From: VAZQ01 sp963744275
GTDB taxonomy: Bacteria > Pseudomonadota > Alphaproteobacteria > Rhizobiales > Xanthobacteraceae
Direction of reading: 5' to 3'
Length of the DNA: 64,000 bases
NCBI GenBank assembly: GCA_963744275.1
Contig: CAVUSX010000017.1
Span: 124,001-188,000, forward strand
Under the pieces are notes generated by a model, which was not told the DNA's origin, did not search any database, and saw only the letters and a program-made list of their open reading frames with translations. How positions within the stretch are numbered: the first letter of the stretch is position 1; every line of letters begins with the position of its first letter. Shown here in pieces: positions 43,803-51,977 of the stretch. The position numbers were made by a program, and so were the translations under genes.

Positions 43803-44314
43803 TCGTGTTCGATCTCGATCCGGGCGAGGGCACCGACTGGTCCGCAATGGTGGCGGCGGCGCGCGATGTGCGGGCGCGCTTGCGTGCGCTCGATCTCGAC
43901 AGCTTCGTGAAGCTCTCGGGCGGCAAAGGCCTGCACGTGGTGTTGCCGGTCGCGGGCGCCGACTGGGACAGCGCCAAGAGCTTCGCGCAGGGAATTGCGC
44001 TCGCAATGGCGGCCGACGATCCGCAGCGCTACGTCGCCAAGATCACCAAGTCGCTGCGCAAGGGCAGGATTTTCGTCGACTATCTGCGCAACTCGCTGGA
44101 GCAGACCTCGGTCGCCGCCTATTCGACCCGCGCCCGCGCGGGCGCCCCGGTCTCGGTTCCGGTCAGCTGGGAGGAGCTCGGACGCACGACCTCGGCCCAC
44201 CAATATACGGTGCGCGATCTGATGCAACGCCTGAGCCGCCTGAAGCAGGATCCCTGGCGGGACATCGGGCGGATCAAACAGGCGCTGCCGCAGGCGCGGT
44301 CGGCACGCGGCTGA
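43802..44314 (+). pseudogene. ligD: LigD polymerase domain, C-terminal segment in a shifted frame
   Basis: Reads IVFDLDPGEGTDWSAMVAAA (metal-binding Asp pair), FVKLSGGKGLHVVLPV (conserved His), YVAKITKSLRKGRIFVDYLRN and QYTVRDL. It has no start codon of its own. Removing one C near 43782 and one G at 43801 rejoins it to the preceding segment as LDQLDVCDRIVFDLDPGEG. The domain is otherwise intact, so either the gene is newly broken or the assembly is wrong here. Confidence 0.8.
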
Positions 44315-44333
44315 TCGGCGCCGCCTCGAGCAA

Positions 44334-45359
44334 TCACGTCCCGGCCAGCACCCGATCGATCTGCTGATCGGTGACCTGCACGTGATAGAACTTCTGATAG
44401 AACTCGCGCGTCAGCTGGTTCAGGTCTTCCGGAAACAGGTTCGGATACAGAATCTTCGCCAGCCACCACAGGCCGATCAGCCGGTTCACCGAGGGCGGAA
44501 AATCGACCCAGCCGAACGGCAAGTGCGGAGCCAGATGCACGCGGCGGGCGCGGACGGCCGCGACCGTGGCCCAGGCCGGGTCGTCATAGACCTTGGCGGC
44601 GAAGTCGCGGTCGATGGTGACGATGACGTCGGGATTCCACACCAGCACCTGCTCGATCGAGACATTGCCGAGGCCGCCGCGGGTTGCGCCGGCGACGTTC
44701 TGGGCCAGGAGCTCGACGGTCTCGACCGTGATCGAGCCGCCCAATCCGGTTTCCAGGCCGCGCGGTCCGCGCGCGAAATAGACGCGCGGCCGCTGCTCCT
44801 TGGCAATGCCGGCGATCCGGCCGGAGATCGTCGCGAGCGTGTGCTCGGTGTAGCCGGCGAGCACCTCGGCGTCATCGCGGCGGCCGATCAGCTCTCCGAG
44901 CATGCGGTAGGCCGCCGCCGTGGCCGGGAAGCTGCCGTCGAGCAACGCATAGGGAATGCCGGTCTGCTGCTGCACGCGGTCGGCGAGCGAGACATAGGTG
45001 TCGGTCACGTAGCCGACGTCGAGAATAAGGTCCGGCTTGAGGGTGAGCACGGCCTCGAGATTGGCGGTATTGCCGCGGCCGGTGATGCGCCCGACCTCCG
45101 GGCGGCTGCCGATGTCGGGCAGCAGGAACTCCCGCTCCTCCGCACCGTTGGGCCGCGTCCAGCCGAGCAGCAGCTCCGGGGCCAAAGTATAGAGCATGAT
45201 GGAAGCCGGCGGCCCGGCCGGAAACACCCGCTCGACCCGCCCTGGCACCGGCACCGCGCGCCCGGCGCCATCGGTTACGGTCGCGGCCCACGCGCCGCGC
45301 GGCGCCAGCAGCGCGGCGGAAAGGCCGGTGAGCAGCGCGCGCCGGTCGAGCGACATCAT
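44334..45359 (-). CDS. BtuF/FepB-type periplasmic binding protein, possibly for molybdate/tungstate
   Basis: 341 residues. Twin-Arg leader (LDRRALLTGLSAALLAP), then the two-lobe class III binding-protein fold: VPVPGRVERVFPAG, LEAVLTLKPDLILDVGYV, VFARGPRG-like YFARGPRGLETGLGG, VLVWNPDVIVTID. The family binds cobalamin, haem or Fe-siderophores, but Haemophilus MolA shows the fold can bind molybdate/tungstate. The ATG overlaps the TGA of the upstream molbindin gene (ATGA), which favours an oxyanion role. No permease or ATPase follows in the window. Confidence 0.8.
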   Translation of the reverse strand: MMSLDRRALLTGLSAALLAPRGAWAATVTDGAGRAVPVPGRVERVFPAGPPASIMLYTLAPELLLGWTRPNGAEEREFLLPDIGSRPEVGRITGRGNTANLEAVLTLKPDLILDVGYVTDTYVSLADRVQQQTGIPYALLDGSFPATAAAYRMLGELIGRRDDAEVLAGYTEHTLATISGRIAGIAKEQRPRVYFARGPRGLETGLGGSITVETVELLAQNVAGATRGGLGNVSIEQVLVWNPDVIVTIDRDFAAKVYDDPAWATVAAVRARRVHLAPHLPFGWVDFPPSVNRLIGLWWLAKILYPNLFPEDLNQLTREFYQKFYHVQVTDQQIDRVLAGT

Positions 45360-45562
45360 TTGCCGATCATCACGTCGGAGGCCTTGATGACCGCCCAGGC
45401 GTCGTCACCCTTCTGGAGCGCGAGATCGGCGACCGCTTCGTTGGTGATCGAGGACGTCACGATGACGCCGCCGCCGATATCGACGCGCACATGGGAGGTC
45501 GTGGCGCCCTTGACCACCTCGACGATCCTTCCCTTGAGCTGATTGCGTGCGCTGAGCTTCAT
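45356..45562 (-). CDS. mop: molbindin (single TOBE/Mop domain)
   Basis: 68 residues: MKLSARNQLKGRIVEVVKGA, VRVDIGGGVIVTSSITNEAV, LALQKGDDAWAVIKASDVMI. This is the canonical Mop sequence; hexamers of Mop store or buffer molybdate in the cytoplasm. First gene of a two-gene unit with the binding protein. A Mo-box-like palindrome (45673-45696) lies in the divergent gap with modA. Confidence 0.9.
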   Translation of the reverse strand: MKLSARNQLKGRIVEVVKGATTSHVRVDIGGGVIVTSSITNEAVADLALQKGDDAWAVIKASDVMIGK

Positions 45563-45672
45563 GGCGTGCTCCTTCTTCATGGTCGAGATGAGGGGTCGAG
45601 CGATCGATCGCATCGGCGCCAAGCCCGCCGGAACGATCGGCTTGCCGCTTTCGATCGGTCCCCTTTACACAG

Positions 45673-45696
45673 GGACATATTCGTTCGAATATAGCG
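45673..45696. promoter_or_regulatory. Mo-box-like operator 1 (mop / modA divergent region)
   Basis: GGACATAT-N8-ATATAGCG. The right half is identical to the halves of the sites at 49025 and 49442; the left half is degenerate. Positioned 30 bases before modA and ~110 before mop, in their shared promoter region. ModE-type regulators bind CGnTATAT..ATATnnCG palindromes. Confidence 0.6.
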
Positions 45697-45725
45697 CGAT
45701 TGGAAAGATATGGAAAGGCCGGACA

Positions 45726-46526
45726 ATGGCGACATCTTTCGGCGTCCCGCGCGCACTGCTGATTGCCGCGGTGGTTGCGCTCACGATTCCATTCACGGTT
45801 CCTTGGAGCATCGCGGCGCATGCGCAAGGCCACGACCTCCTGGTCTTCGGGGCGGCCAGCCTCAAGAACGCCTTGGACGATGCCGATGCGCTGTATCAGC
45901 GCGACGCCGGCCACAAGGTCGTGGTCTCCTACGGGGCGAGCTCGGCGCTCGCCAAGCAGATCGAGAACGGCGCGCCAGCCGACATATTCATCTCGGCCGA
46001 CCTCGACTGGATGGATTACGTGGCCGAGCACAAGCTCATCAAGCCGGACACGCGGTTCAATCTCTTGGGGAACAAGCTCGTGCTCATTGCGCCGGCCGAC
46101 AGCCGGATCAATCTGACCATCGGGCCGAATTTCCCGCTCGCGCAGACGCTCGGCAACGATCGCCTGGCGATGGCGGAGCCTTCCGCGGTGCCGGCCGGCA
46201 AATACGGCAAGGCGGCGCTCGAGGCGCTGGGGGTGTGGGCGTCGGTCGCGGGCAAGATCGCCCCGGCGCAGGACGTCCGCGCCACCTTGCTGCTGGTGTC
46301 GCGCGGCGAGGCGCCCTTGGGCATCGTCTACCAGACCGATGCGGCCTCCGATAAGAGCGTCAAGATCGTCGCGGCGTTCCCCGAATCCACCCACCCTCCG
46401 ATCATCTATCCGATCGCCGTGACCACGGCTTCGACCAATCCGGATGCGGCCGCCTATATCGGCTTTCTGAAATCGCCGGCGGCCAAGCCGGCGTTCGAGA
46501 AGCAGGGCTTCGTCGTCCTGCAATAA
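45726..46526 (+). CDS. modA: molybdate-binding periplasmic protein
   Basis: 266 residues: signal peptide (ALLIAAVVALTIPF, cleavage near AHAQG), then LLVFGAASLKNALDDADALY, VVVSYGASSALAKQIENGAPADI, MAEPSAVPAGKYGKAALEALG, LGIVYQTDAASD. These are the standard ModA ligand loops. Feeds molybdate (or tungstate) to an ABC importer; modB and modC are not in the window. Start chosen at 45726 with GGAAAGG upstream. Confidence 0.92.
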   Translation: MATSFGVPRALLIAAVVALTIPFTVPWSIAAHAQGHDLLVFGAASLKNALDDADALYQRDAGHKVVVSYGASSALAKQIENGAPADIFISADLDWMDYVAEHKLIKPDTRFNLLGNKLVLIAPADSRINLTIGPNFPLAQTLGNDRLAMAEPSAVPAGKYGKAALEALGVWASVAGKIAPAQDVRATLLLVSRGEAPLGIVYQTDAASDKSVKIVAAFPESTHPPIIYPIAVTTASTNPDAAAYIGFLKSPAAKPAFEKQGFVVLQ

Positions 46527-46560
46527 TCCGCCGCTCTGTGCTGGCGTCGGAACGGCGCCT

Positions 46561-46584
46561 CGTTATATATGTTACGATACAGCG
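46561..46584. promoter_or_regulatory. Mo-box-like operator 2
   Basis: CGTTATAT-N8-ATACAGCG, 39 bases before the ATG at 46623 and directly after modA. Same 8+8+8 geometry as the other three sites. It overlaps an upstream in-frame ATG at 46569, which argues that 46623 is the true start. Confidence 0.65.
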
Positions 46585-46622
46585 ATGCCGAAAAACAGAT
46601 CGACATTTTCCAGGATCGCGCC

Positions 46623-47015
46623 ATGCCGCAGGACAGCTTCGAATTTCCGGTCATCGAGGGCGTCGAGGGCGGGCTCAGCGACGACGGACAGGCGGTGCTC
46701 TTGAAGCTTTCGACCGTCGAGAATGCCTCGATTCAATTCTGCCTGCGGCATTGCGATCTCGAGGCCTTTCTCACCTATCTCTTGTGCATGGCGGCGAACC
46801 GCAGGGATGCGGCGCCGCGGGAGGACCGCGTGCGCTATCACCCGATCCCGGCTTCCGGGGTCAGCGCCGGCGAGCTCGCGGACGGCATGGGGTGTCTGGG
46901 CATAACGATCGGCAGCACGGAGCTCATGTTCCAATTGCCGATCGATGCCGTGTCCAAGGTGGCGCAGACGCTGCTCCTGGTCGGCGCCACCGACGGCGAG
47001 CGGGTCTTGAGCTGA
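46623..47015 (+). CDS. unknown protein under a Mo-box-like operator
   Basis: 130 residues from MPQDSFEFPVIEGVEG. Beta-rich first part (GLSDDGQAVLLKLSTVENAS, IQFCLRHCDLEAFLTYLLCM), a basic middle, and a C-terminal FQLPIDAVSKVAQTLLLVGA. No signal or membrane segment. No family recognised. Its place next to modA and behind a Mo-box suggests a molybdenum-linked role (inference). Confidence 0.7.
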   Translation: MPQDSFEFPVIEGVEGGLSDDGQAVLLKLSTVENASIQFCLRHCDLEAFLTYLLCMAANRRDAAPREDRVRYHPIPASGVSAGELADGMGCLGITIGSTELMFQLPIDAVSKVAQTLLLVGATDGERVLS

Positions 47016-47165
47016 ACGGATTAATCGGCCGCTACAGCATCAGGTGCGACACGTTCTTCGCCACCACGCAGCACCGCAGCCCTTCGGTGTCTCCCTCGCG
47101 CCCGTGGCCGCTGTCCTTGACGCCGCACTTCCGGCGTCCGACGGCTTCGACAGATCGTGAGGTCG

Positions 47166-47567
47166 CTACCTTGCGGTGCTGGCGCGAATCGACGTCCGGC
47201 GGGATTTGGTTGCGCCGCGCTTGATCGCGCGCAGTGACGCTTCCAGATCGTGCAGCTGCGGCTTGGCGGCGGCCGTCGCCTCGGTCTCGATCTTTCGGTA
47301 TTTTTGCACGACCTTCTGGCCGAACGCGGTCAGTGCCGCGCCGCCGCCTTGCGCGCCGCCCGGCTGGGCGGTGACGACCGGCTCGCGGAAGCATCGGTTC
47401 ATGTCGTCGACCAGGAGCCAAGCGCGCCGGTAGGACATGCCGAGCGAGCGGCCGGCCTGCGAGATCGAGCCGGTGTCCCGGATCGCCTCCAGCAGCAGGA
47501 CCTTGCCGGGGCCGATCGCCCGATCGGTCCCGAAGTCGACCCGCAACGTCAAGCGCACTCCGCCCAT
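47166..47567 (-). CDS. modE: ModE-type regulator, DNA-binding domain only
   Basis: 133 residues. Winged-helix block IRDTGSISQAGRSLGMSYRR then AWLLVDDMNRCFREPVV, GGAQGGGAALTAFGQKVVQK is the ModE N-terminal domain. Full ModE (about 260 residues) has two C-terminal TOBE domains that sense molybdate; here they are absent and only a basic tail follows. Sensing may be supplied by the separate Mop. Overlaps the end of the DUF2325 gene by 19 bases, so the two are co-translated. Likely ligand of the four Mo-box-like sites. Confidence 0.85.
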   Translation of the reverse strand: MGGVRLTLRVDFGTDRAIGPGKVLLLEAIRDTGSISQAGRSLGMSYRRAWLLVDDMNRCFREPVVTAQPGGAQGGGAALTAFGQKVVQKYRKIETEATAAAKPQLHDLEASLRAIKRGATKSRRTSIRASTAR

Positions 47568-49000
47568 TGGTCACCTCGCGTGATGGCGGGGCAGTCTATC
47601 ATCAGCCATGCGGTTTGCACCGGGCCTGAGCTGGCCGCACACAGGTCCGCTGAGACAGTCCCGCGTCGACGATCGCGACCGCTAAGAGACGGCCGCCAGG
47701 CAGCCGGCTGCATTTCCGACAGGCCCGACAGCAGGCAGGCGAGGCTCGAGGTGCGCAGCGGGATGTAGCGTTTTCCCAACTGCCGGCAGGCCCGCTTGAC
47801 CGCCGCCGCGGCGTCGTGGCTGACGCAATCGACCGGAAATACCGCTACGTCGGCGCGGCTCACCAGGCCCGGCAGCAGCGCCGCATTGTGCTCGATGCCG
47901 CCGTCGTGATGCAGGAAACGGCCCTTGGTGCTCTCCACCAGCCCCTTCAATTGCGGCGCCTGGTTGGCGCGGCCCCCGACGTAGAGGACCGTCAAGCCGT
48001 GCAGGTCGAGCCCATCCGACCAACCGCCGTCCTCGGTCTGCAGCGGCGCCCCGAGCCGGGCCTCCAAGCCGGCGAGCTCCTGATGAAGCGCCGTAAGCTC
48101 GCCTTGCGCCCGCTGGCGCGCGCGCTCGGCCTCGTTGAGAGCGCCCGCCACGGTCGCCAGCCGCTGCTCGAGACGCTCGCGACGGCTGGTTTCATGCGCC
48201 AAACGCCGATCCAGCTCGGCCAGCGCGTCCTTGACCACCCTGGCGTCCTCGGCCGCTTCAAACGACGCTGCCGTGGGCTGTTGGCTGACCGCCCGGGCCA
48301 GCATGCCGTTGAGCCGCCGAATGGTCTCGTCCCGGCTGGTGAAGCCGTCCCGCAATTGCCGTTGCTGACGCTCCAGCTTGGCGCTCAAGGCGGCGTTGTC
48401 TTCCTCCAGCCGGCGCAAGCGGCGGATGTCGGCCCGGTTGGCGGCGCCGACGAGATGCGAGAGCATGTGCACCTTGCCGAACACGTCCTTCACCATCCTA
48501 TCGGTCGTGGCCGGATGGGTGAGCAGGGCCCAATAGGTGCCCGGAATATCGCCGCGCTCCAGCGCGTTCTCCCAAAGCGCCGAAACGGCGGCGGCATCCT
48601 TGGCCTTGGCGAATTGATTGACAGCCAAACGGTGCGCTCGATCGAGGGCTTTCTGCAAATGCTTTGCTCCAGCCTTGGGACGGCCGGCAAGTATGACACC
48701 CAGCATGTGCAGCTCGTGCTCATCGGCCGTTTCGACGCCGGCAACCTTCAGCCGGACCAGAAGCCGCCGCAGCTCGGCGGTGGTCAGGCATGTGCCGATG
48801 ATCGAGCAGTGCAGGCTGTGATGCAGGTCCCAGATTTGGGTTCGCCGTTTTGAAGAGGACGGCAATTTGGCGGTCGCAGTCCGCACAGGCGGAGGGATCG
48901 GCTCGATCGAAGCGTGGCCCTTGACCGGCGGCCAGATCGCGTCCGGGGCCCCGGATTTGAATACGCTCGTCAATAGCCGGGTCCCACGGGAGGATGGCAT
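47549..49000 (-). CDS. DUF2325 protein with coiled coil
   Basis: 483 residues. N-terminal region (WDLHHSLHCSIIGTCLTTAEL) with HxxHC, a helical part, a coiled coil at ~210-350 (LEEDNAALSAKLERQQRQLR; RRERLEQRLATVAGALNEAE), and a C-terminal DUF2325 domain (LTVLYVGGRANQAPQLKGLV; DVAVFPVDCVSHDAAAAVKR). DUF2325 function is unknown. The start at 49000 is two bases from a perfect Mo-box (49003-49038), so molybdenum-responsive control is very likely. First gene of an operon with the ModE-like gene. Confidence 0.8.
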   Translation of the reverse strand: MPSSRGTRLLTSVFKSGAPDAIWPPVKGHASIEPIPPPVRTATAKLPSSSKRRTQIWDLHHSLHCSIIGTCLTTAELRRLLVRLKVAGVETADEHELHMLGVILAGRPKAGAKHLQKALDRAHRLAVNQFAKAKDAAAVSALWENALERGDIPGTYWALLTHPATTDRMVKDVFGKVHMLSHLVGAANRADIRRLRRLEEDNAALSAKLERQQRQLRDGFTSRDETIRRLNGMLARAVSQQPTAASFEAAEDARVVKDALAELDRRLAHETSRRERLEQRLATVAGALNEAERARQRAQGELTALHQELAGLEARLGAPLQTEDGGWSDGLDLHGLTVLYVGGRANQAPQLKGLVESTKGRFLHHDGGIEHNAALLPGLVSRADVAVFPVDCVSHDAAAAVKRACRQLGKRYIPLRTSSLACLLSGLSEMQPAAWRPSLSGRDRRRGTVSADLCAASSGPVQTAWLMIDCPAITRGDQWAECA

Positions 49001-49002
49001 CG

Positions 49003-49038
49003 CACACTCGCTATATTCACAAAGATATAGCGAGTGTG
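49003..49038. promoter_or_regulatory. Mo-box operator 3 (perfect palindrome)
   Basis: Perfect 14-base arms CACACTCGCTATAT and ATATAGCGAGTGTG around an 8-base spacer. The core CGCTATAT-N8-ATATAGCG is the best copy of the four. It abuts the start codon of the DUF2325 gene, where a bound regulator would block transcription or translation initiation. Confidence 0.8.
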
Positions 49039-49425
49039 GCACAGCTCCTCGGCCATGAAAAGAGGCGTTTTGGCCGCTCGCGAGGACGCATGGCAGAGGC
49101 CCGGAGAGAGCCGTGGAAAATAACGGCCGCGCTGACACTGCAGCGCCCGTCATGTCGGGTCCGGAAATGCCCAATCCCGTCGCGGCGGATAGTGCCGGCG
49201 TTTTCGGAGCGCGGCGCATCACGGAAGCGCTCGCGTCTCGCTTCGCGTTTGCCCTGTGGGCGGGGCTAGGCAATCGTATGCCACTTCGTGCGAAAGAAAT
49301 TCCCGATGACGGGTCGGAAAGAGCGTGACCGTTCCGGATTTCCGATAATTTCAACTATCCCATTACCATTCCGCGCAAACTCGATCAAACAAACTCTTTT
49401 CATCGCATCGGGGCTGTGCCACATT
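49039..49425. other. gap without a convincing gene
   Basis: 387 bases between two Mo-boxes. A 71-codon frame opens with GTG at 49113, but it lacks a ribosome site and family features. Nothing else recognised. Confidence 0.4.
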
Positions 49426-49449
49426 CGATATAGTCGAAAAAATATAGCG
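49426..49449. promoter_or_regulatory. Mo-box-like operator 4
   Basis: CGATATAG-N8-ATATAGCG, ~90 bases before the start of the YeiH-like transporter gene at 49540. The right half and following CGATCGGAAGAT closely match site 1 and its CGATTGGAAAGAT flank, so the two promoters look duplicated. Confidence 0.65.
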
Positions 49450-49539
49450 CGATCGGAAGATTGATTGATCACCCGATCGGGAGTGGCCGATCGGGACGTC
49501 ACCAATCGAAACGCCAATCGTCCCGCCGGGAGATCTGCC

Positions 49540-51019
49540 ATGTCGATCACTGTCGAAATCCGGGCGCTGGACCAGCGCCACGCAGCCTGCGCCTCGGATC
49601 AACGAGGATTGGCTGTCCGTTTGGATCGGCCTTGCGATCTTCATGCTGGGCCTTGGGATGCTCGGCGGCATCGACCTGCTGGGCTGGGCCGTGAACACGT
49701 CGGTTTGGATAGACCCCGGCCTGGCGCTTGGCACCGTTTCCAGGAGCTACGCGGCGCTGGGCGGACCCGGCGCTCTACTCCTGACTTATCTGGCGCTGCT
49801 CGCGGTGCTCACCGTCGCGGCGGCCGCGCTCGGTCTTGACGTGAAGCGGTTTGCCGTCGCCTTCACGGCTGTTTTCGCCTTGGCCTATGCGAGCTGGATC
49901 GTCGGCAGCTGGGCCTATGTGGCGGCCGTAACGCCTGCCGATCAACAGAAGTTCGGCATCGGCTGGTCGTTGAAGCTCACGAACGAGGGCGGCTACGTGG
50001 TCGCGCTCGTGGTCGGCCTCATCATTGCCAATCTGTTTCCGCGCCTCGCCGATTGGCTCAAGGAAGCGATCCGGCCCGAACTCTACATCAAGATCGCGAT
50101 CGTGATCTTGGGCGCGTTCCTGGCCGTGACCGCCGCGGGCCGGCTGACGCTTGCGGGATCGCTCCTGCTGCGCGGCGCCGCCGCCATCGTCGAGGCCTAC
50201 CTGATCTATTGGGCGGTCGTCTATTACGTTGCGCGAAGATGGTTCGGCTTCAATCGCGAATGGGCGGCTCCGCTCGCCGCCGGCATTTCGATCTGCGGCG
50301 TATCGGCGGCGATCGCGGTCGGCGGCGCGATCCGGGCGCGGCCGGTCGTGCCGGTGATCGTCTCGTCGCTGGTCGTGATCTTTGCGGTGGTGGAAGTGCT
50401 TATCCTGCCGTTTCTGGCCCAGACTTTTCTATGGCAGGAGCCTCTCGTCGCGGGCGCCTGGATCGGCCTTGCGGTCAAGACCGACGGCGCAGCTGTTGCC
50501 GGCGGCGGCATCACCGAATCCTTGATTTTGGCGAAAGCCGCTGCGGCGGGGATTTCCTATCAGCCGGGATGGATTCTTGGCGTGACCGCGACCGTGAAGG
50601 TGTTCATCGACATTTTCATCGGCATCTGGGCCTTTGTGCTCGGCTACATCTGGACCAATCACATCAATCCAAGCCCGAACAAGGCGCGCCTGTCGGAAAT
50701 CTGGGAACGATTTCCAAAGTTCATCCTCGGCTTCGTGCTGACTTTCGCGGTGGGCCTCGTCCTCGCGCTCGCCGCACCGGCGGAAATCAGCGCCAAACTG
50801 CCGGCCGCGATCGGCGAGGCCAACACCTTCCGCGTCATCTTCTTCGTTCTCACCTTCTTCTCCATCGGCCTGCTCTCGAATTTCAAGAAGCTGTGGCAGG
50901 ACGGCATCGGCAAACTCGCGGCGGTGTATCTCGTCAGCCTGTTCGGCTTCGTGATCTGGGTCGGACTGATCATCTCCTGGCTGTTCTTCAGCGGCGTAAA
51001 ACCGCCGCTCGCCAGCTGA
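49540..51019 (+). CDS. YeiH-like (UPF0324) membrane transporter, frame shift near start
   Basis: About 490 residues, 10-12 hydrophobic segments. YIKIAIVILGAFLAVTAAG, PLAAGISICGVSAAIAVGGA, VKTDGAAVAGGGITESLIL and FSIGLLSNFKKLWQDGIGK match the 'putative sulfate exporter' YeiH family. The body starts PAPRINEDWLSVWIGLAIFM in one frame without a start codon; ATG 49540 (MSITVEIRALDQ) lies in another frame, so one extra base between 49540 and 49600 is suspected. The first ATG in the main frame (49643) is inside the first membrane helix. A Mo-box lies upstream. Predicted oxyanion carrier. Confidence 0.75.
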
Positions 51020-51038
51020 GCTTTTTTGGGAGAGTTCC

Positions 51039-51200
51039 ATGTCGCAGCCGGAAATAGAGCGTGAGCTTCGCAACGCCCCCGTCGAGCCGCTATTGCCGAT
51101 CGAAAAAAAGCTGATCGGCTGGAGCCTGGGCATAGGATTGGTGCTGCTGGCCGTCCTGGTGATGATCAACCATTTCGTTCCGATCACCGTCGCCGGGTAG
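51039..51200 (+). CDS. 53-residue single-span membrane protein
   Basis: MSQPEIERELRNAPVEPLLP then IEKKLIGWSLGIGLVLLAVL VMINHFVPITVAG: a charged N-terminus and one trans-membrane helix. Preceded by GGGAGAG and 19 bases after the YeiH-like gene, so likely a small partner subunit. Its 3' end falls in the direct repeat that bounds the island. Confidence 0.65.
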   Translation: MSQPEIERELRNAPVEPLLPIEKKLIGWSLGIGLVLLAVLVMINHFVPITVAG

Positions 51201-51264
51201 GTTCATGCGGCGATACGGCGGCCTGCACGCCTCGCTTTTTCGGCCCTCTGTGGCCGTCGGGGTG
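51173..51264. repeat. left direct repeat of the island
   Basis: 92 bases beginning in the last codons of the 53-residue gene (TTTCGTTCCGATCAC...). A second copy lies at 56864-56952 in the same orientation, with about five mismatches and one 3-base indel (~94% identity by hand). The copies bracket 5.6 kb of atypical DNA. Confidence 0.75.
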
Positions 51265-51439
51265 GGCCGAAGGTCGCGCCGTCCTGTGGCCGCGGAGCGC
51301 AGGGAGTGTTAGATCTATTGCACGGACAATGCGCGCCGCCGAAGTCTACAGAGTAAGTCAGCCCACGTGCCCAGATGGACGACCCCCAGGCCAACTCAAT
51401 GCTGCTTTGCTCCGACTCCGAACCAGTCCTCCGCTTGCG

Positions 51440-51610
51440 CTATTGATCCCACCGGTCGGCAGCGGCTCCGACCACCTTGGTGAGGGTAGCATCGGCCAAC
51501 GCGATCAGATGCAGAGGGTATTGACTAGCCTGTCTCAAAACCTCCAGCGCTATCGGGACAGGCATTTCTGACCTTTCAGCGTGAGGACCCACGAACGGTA
51601 AATCACGCAT
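51440..51610 (-). CDS. small hypothetical protein
   Basis: 56 residues (MRDLPFVGPHAERSEMPVPI...DRWDQ). ATG 51610 overlaps the stop of the upstream gene (51603-51605) by a few bases. Protein-like sequence but no family known. Lies in lower-GC island DNA. Confidence 0.4.
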   Translation of the reverse strand: MRDLPFVGPHAERSEMPVPIALEVLRQASQYPLHLIALADATLTKVVGAAADRWDQ

Positions 51611-51977
51611 TGCGTCCTTCGAATATGCTCGCCTCACTATCGGAAGAGCGCCTTTCCACTCTGGGACTTCGATTGCTCTTGGACCGCCATTCAGCCACCA
51701 TCGACAAGACTGTGCTGTCTTTTGTGCCCGAGTTTTTGAGTGCACCCTCGAAAATTATGTCTACGTCTGCTGGATGCGAGCGCCGCATCAGAAGGGCCAA
51801 GGCGCGAGGCGAAACCACATCAGTGCGCCTGCCATCGGGTACCTCCATACGGTCTTGTCCCGCGAACTCGATCTCAGTCGCAATTTCGACCAATCGACAA
51901 AACTTCGGCTCGTCGAGCCCATCGAGCAAGCCGGATAGACGAGCAGAGATCTGGGCGATCGTTCGCGGGGTTGCCAT
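51603..51977 (-). CDS. hypothetical protein in the island
   Basis: 124 residues, MATPRTIAQISARLSGLLDG... with a LDEPKFCRLVEIATEIEF helix and ALALLMRRSHPADVDIIFEG. It could be a free-standing small protein or the C-terminal part of the decayed gene upstream, whose frame runs into its ATG. No family recognised. Confidence 0.4.
   Translation of the reverse strand: MATPRTIAQISARLSGLLDGLDEPKFCRLVEIATEIEFAGQDRMEVPDGRRTDVVSPRALALLMRRSHPADVDIIFEGALKNSGTKDSTVLSMVAEWRSKSNRSPRVERRSSDSEASIFEGRNA

Noticed and set aside
49113..49328. 71-codon frame starting with GTG
   Set aside because: No ribosome site or recognisable motif, in a region dominated by regulatory palindromes; left as possible but unsupported.
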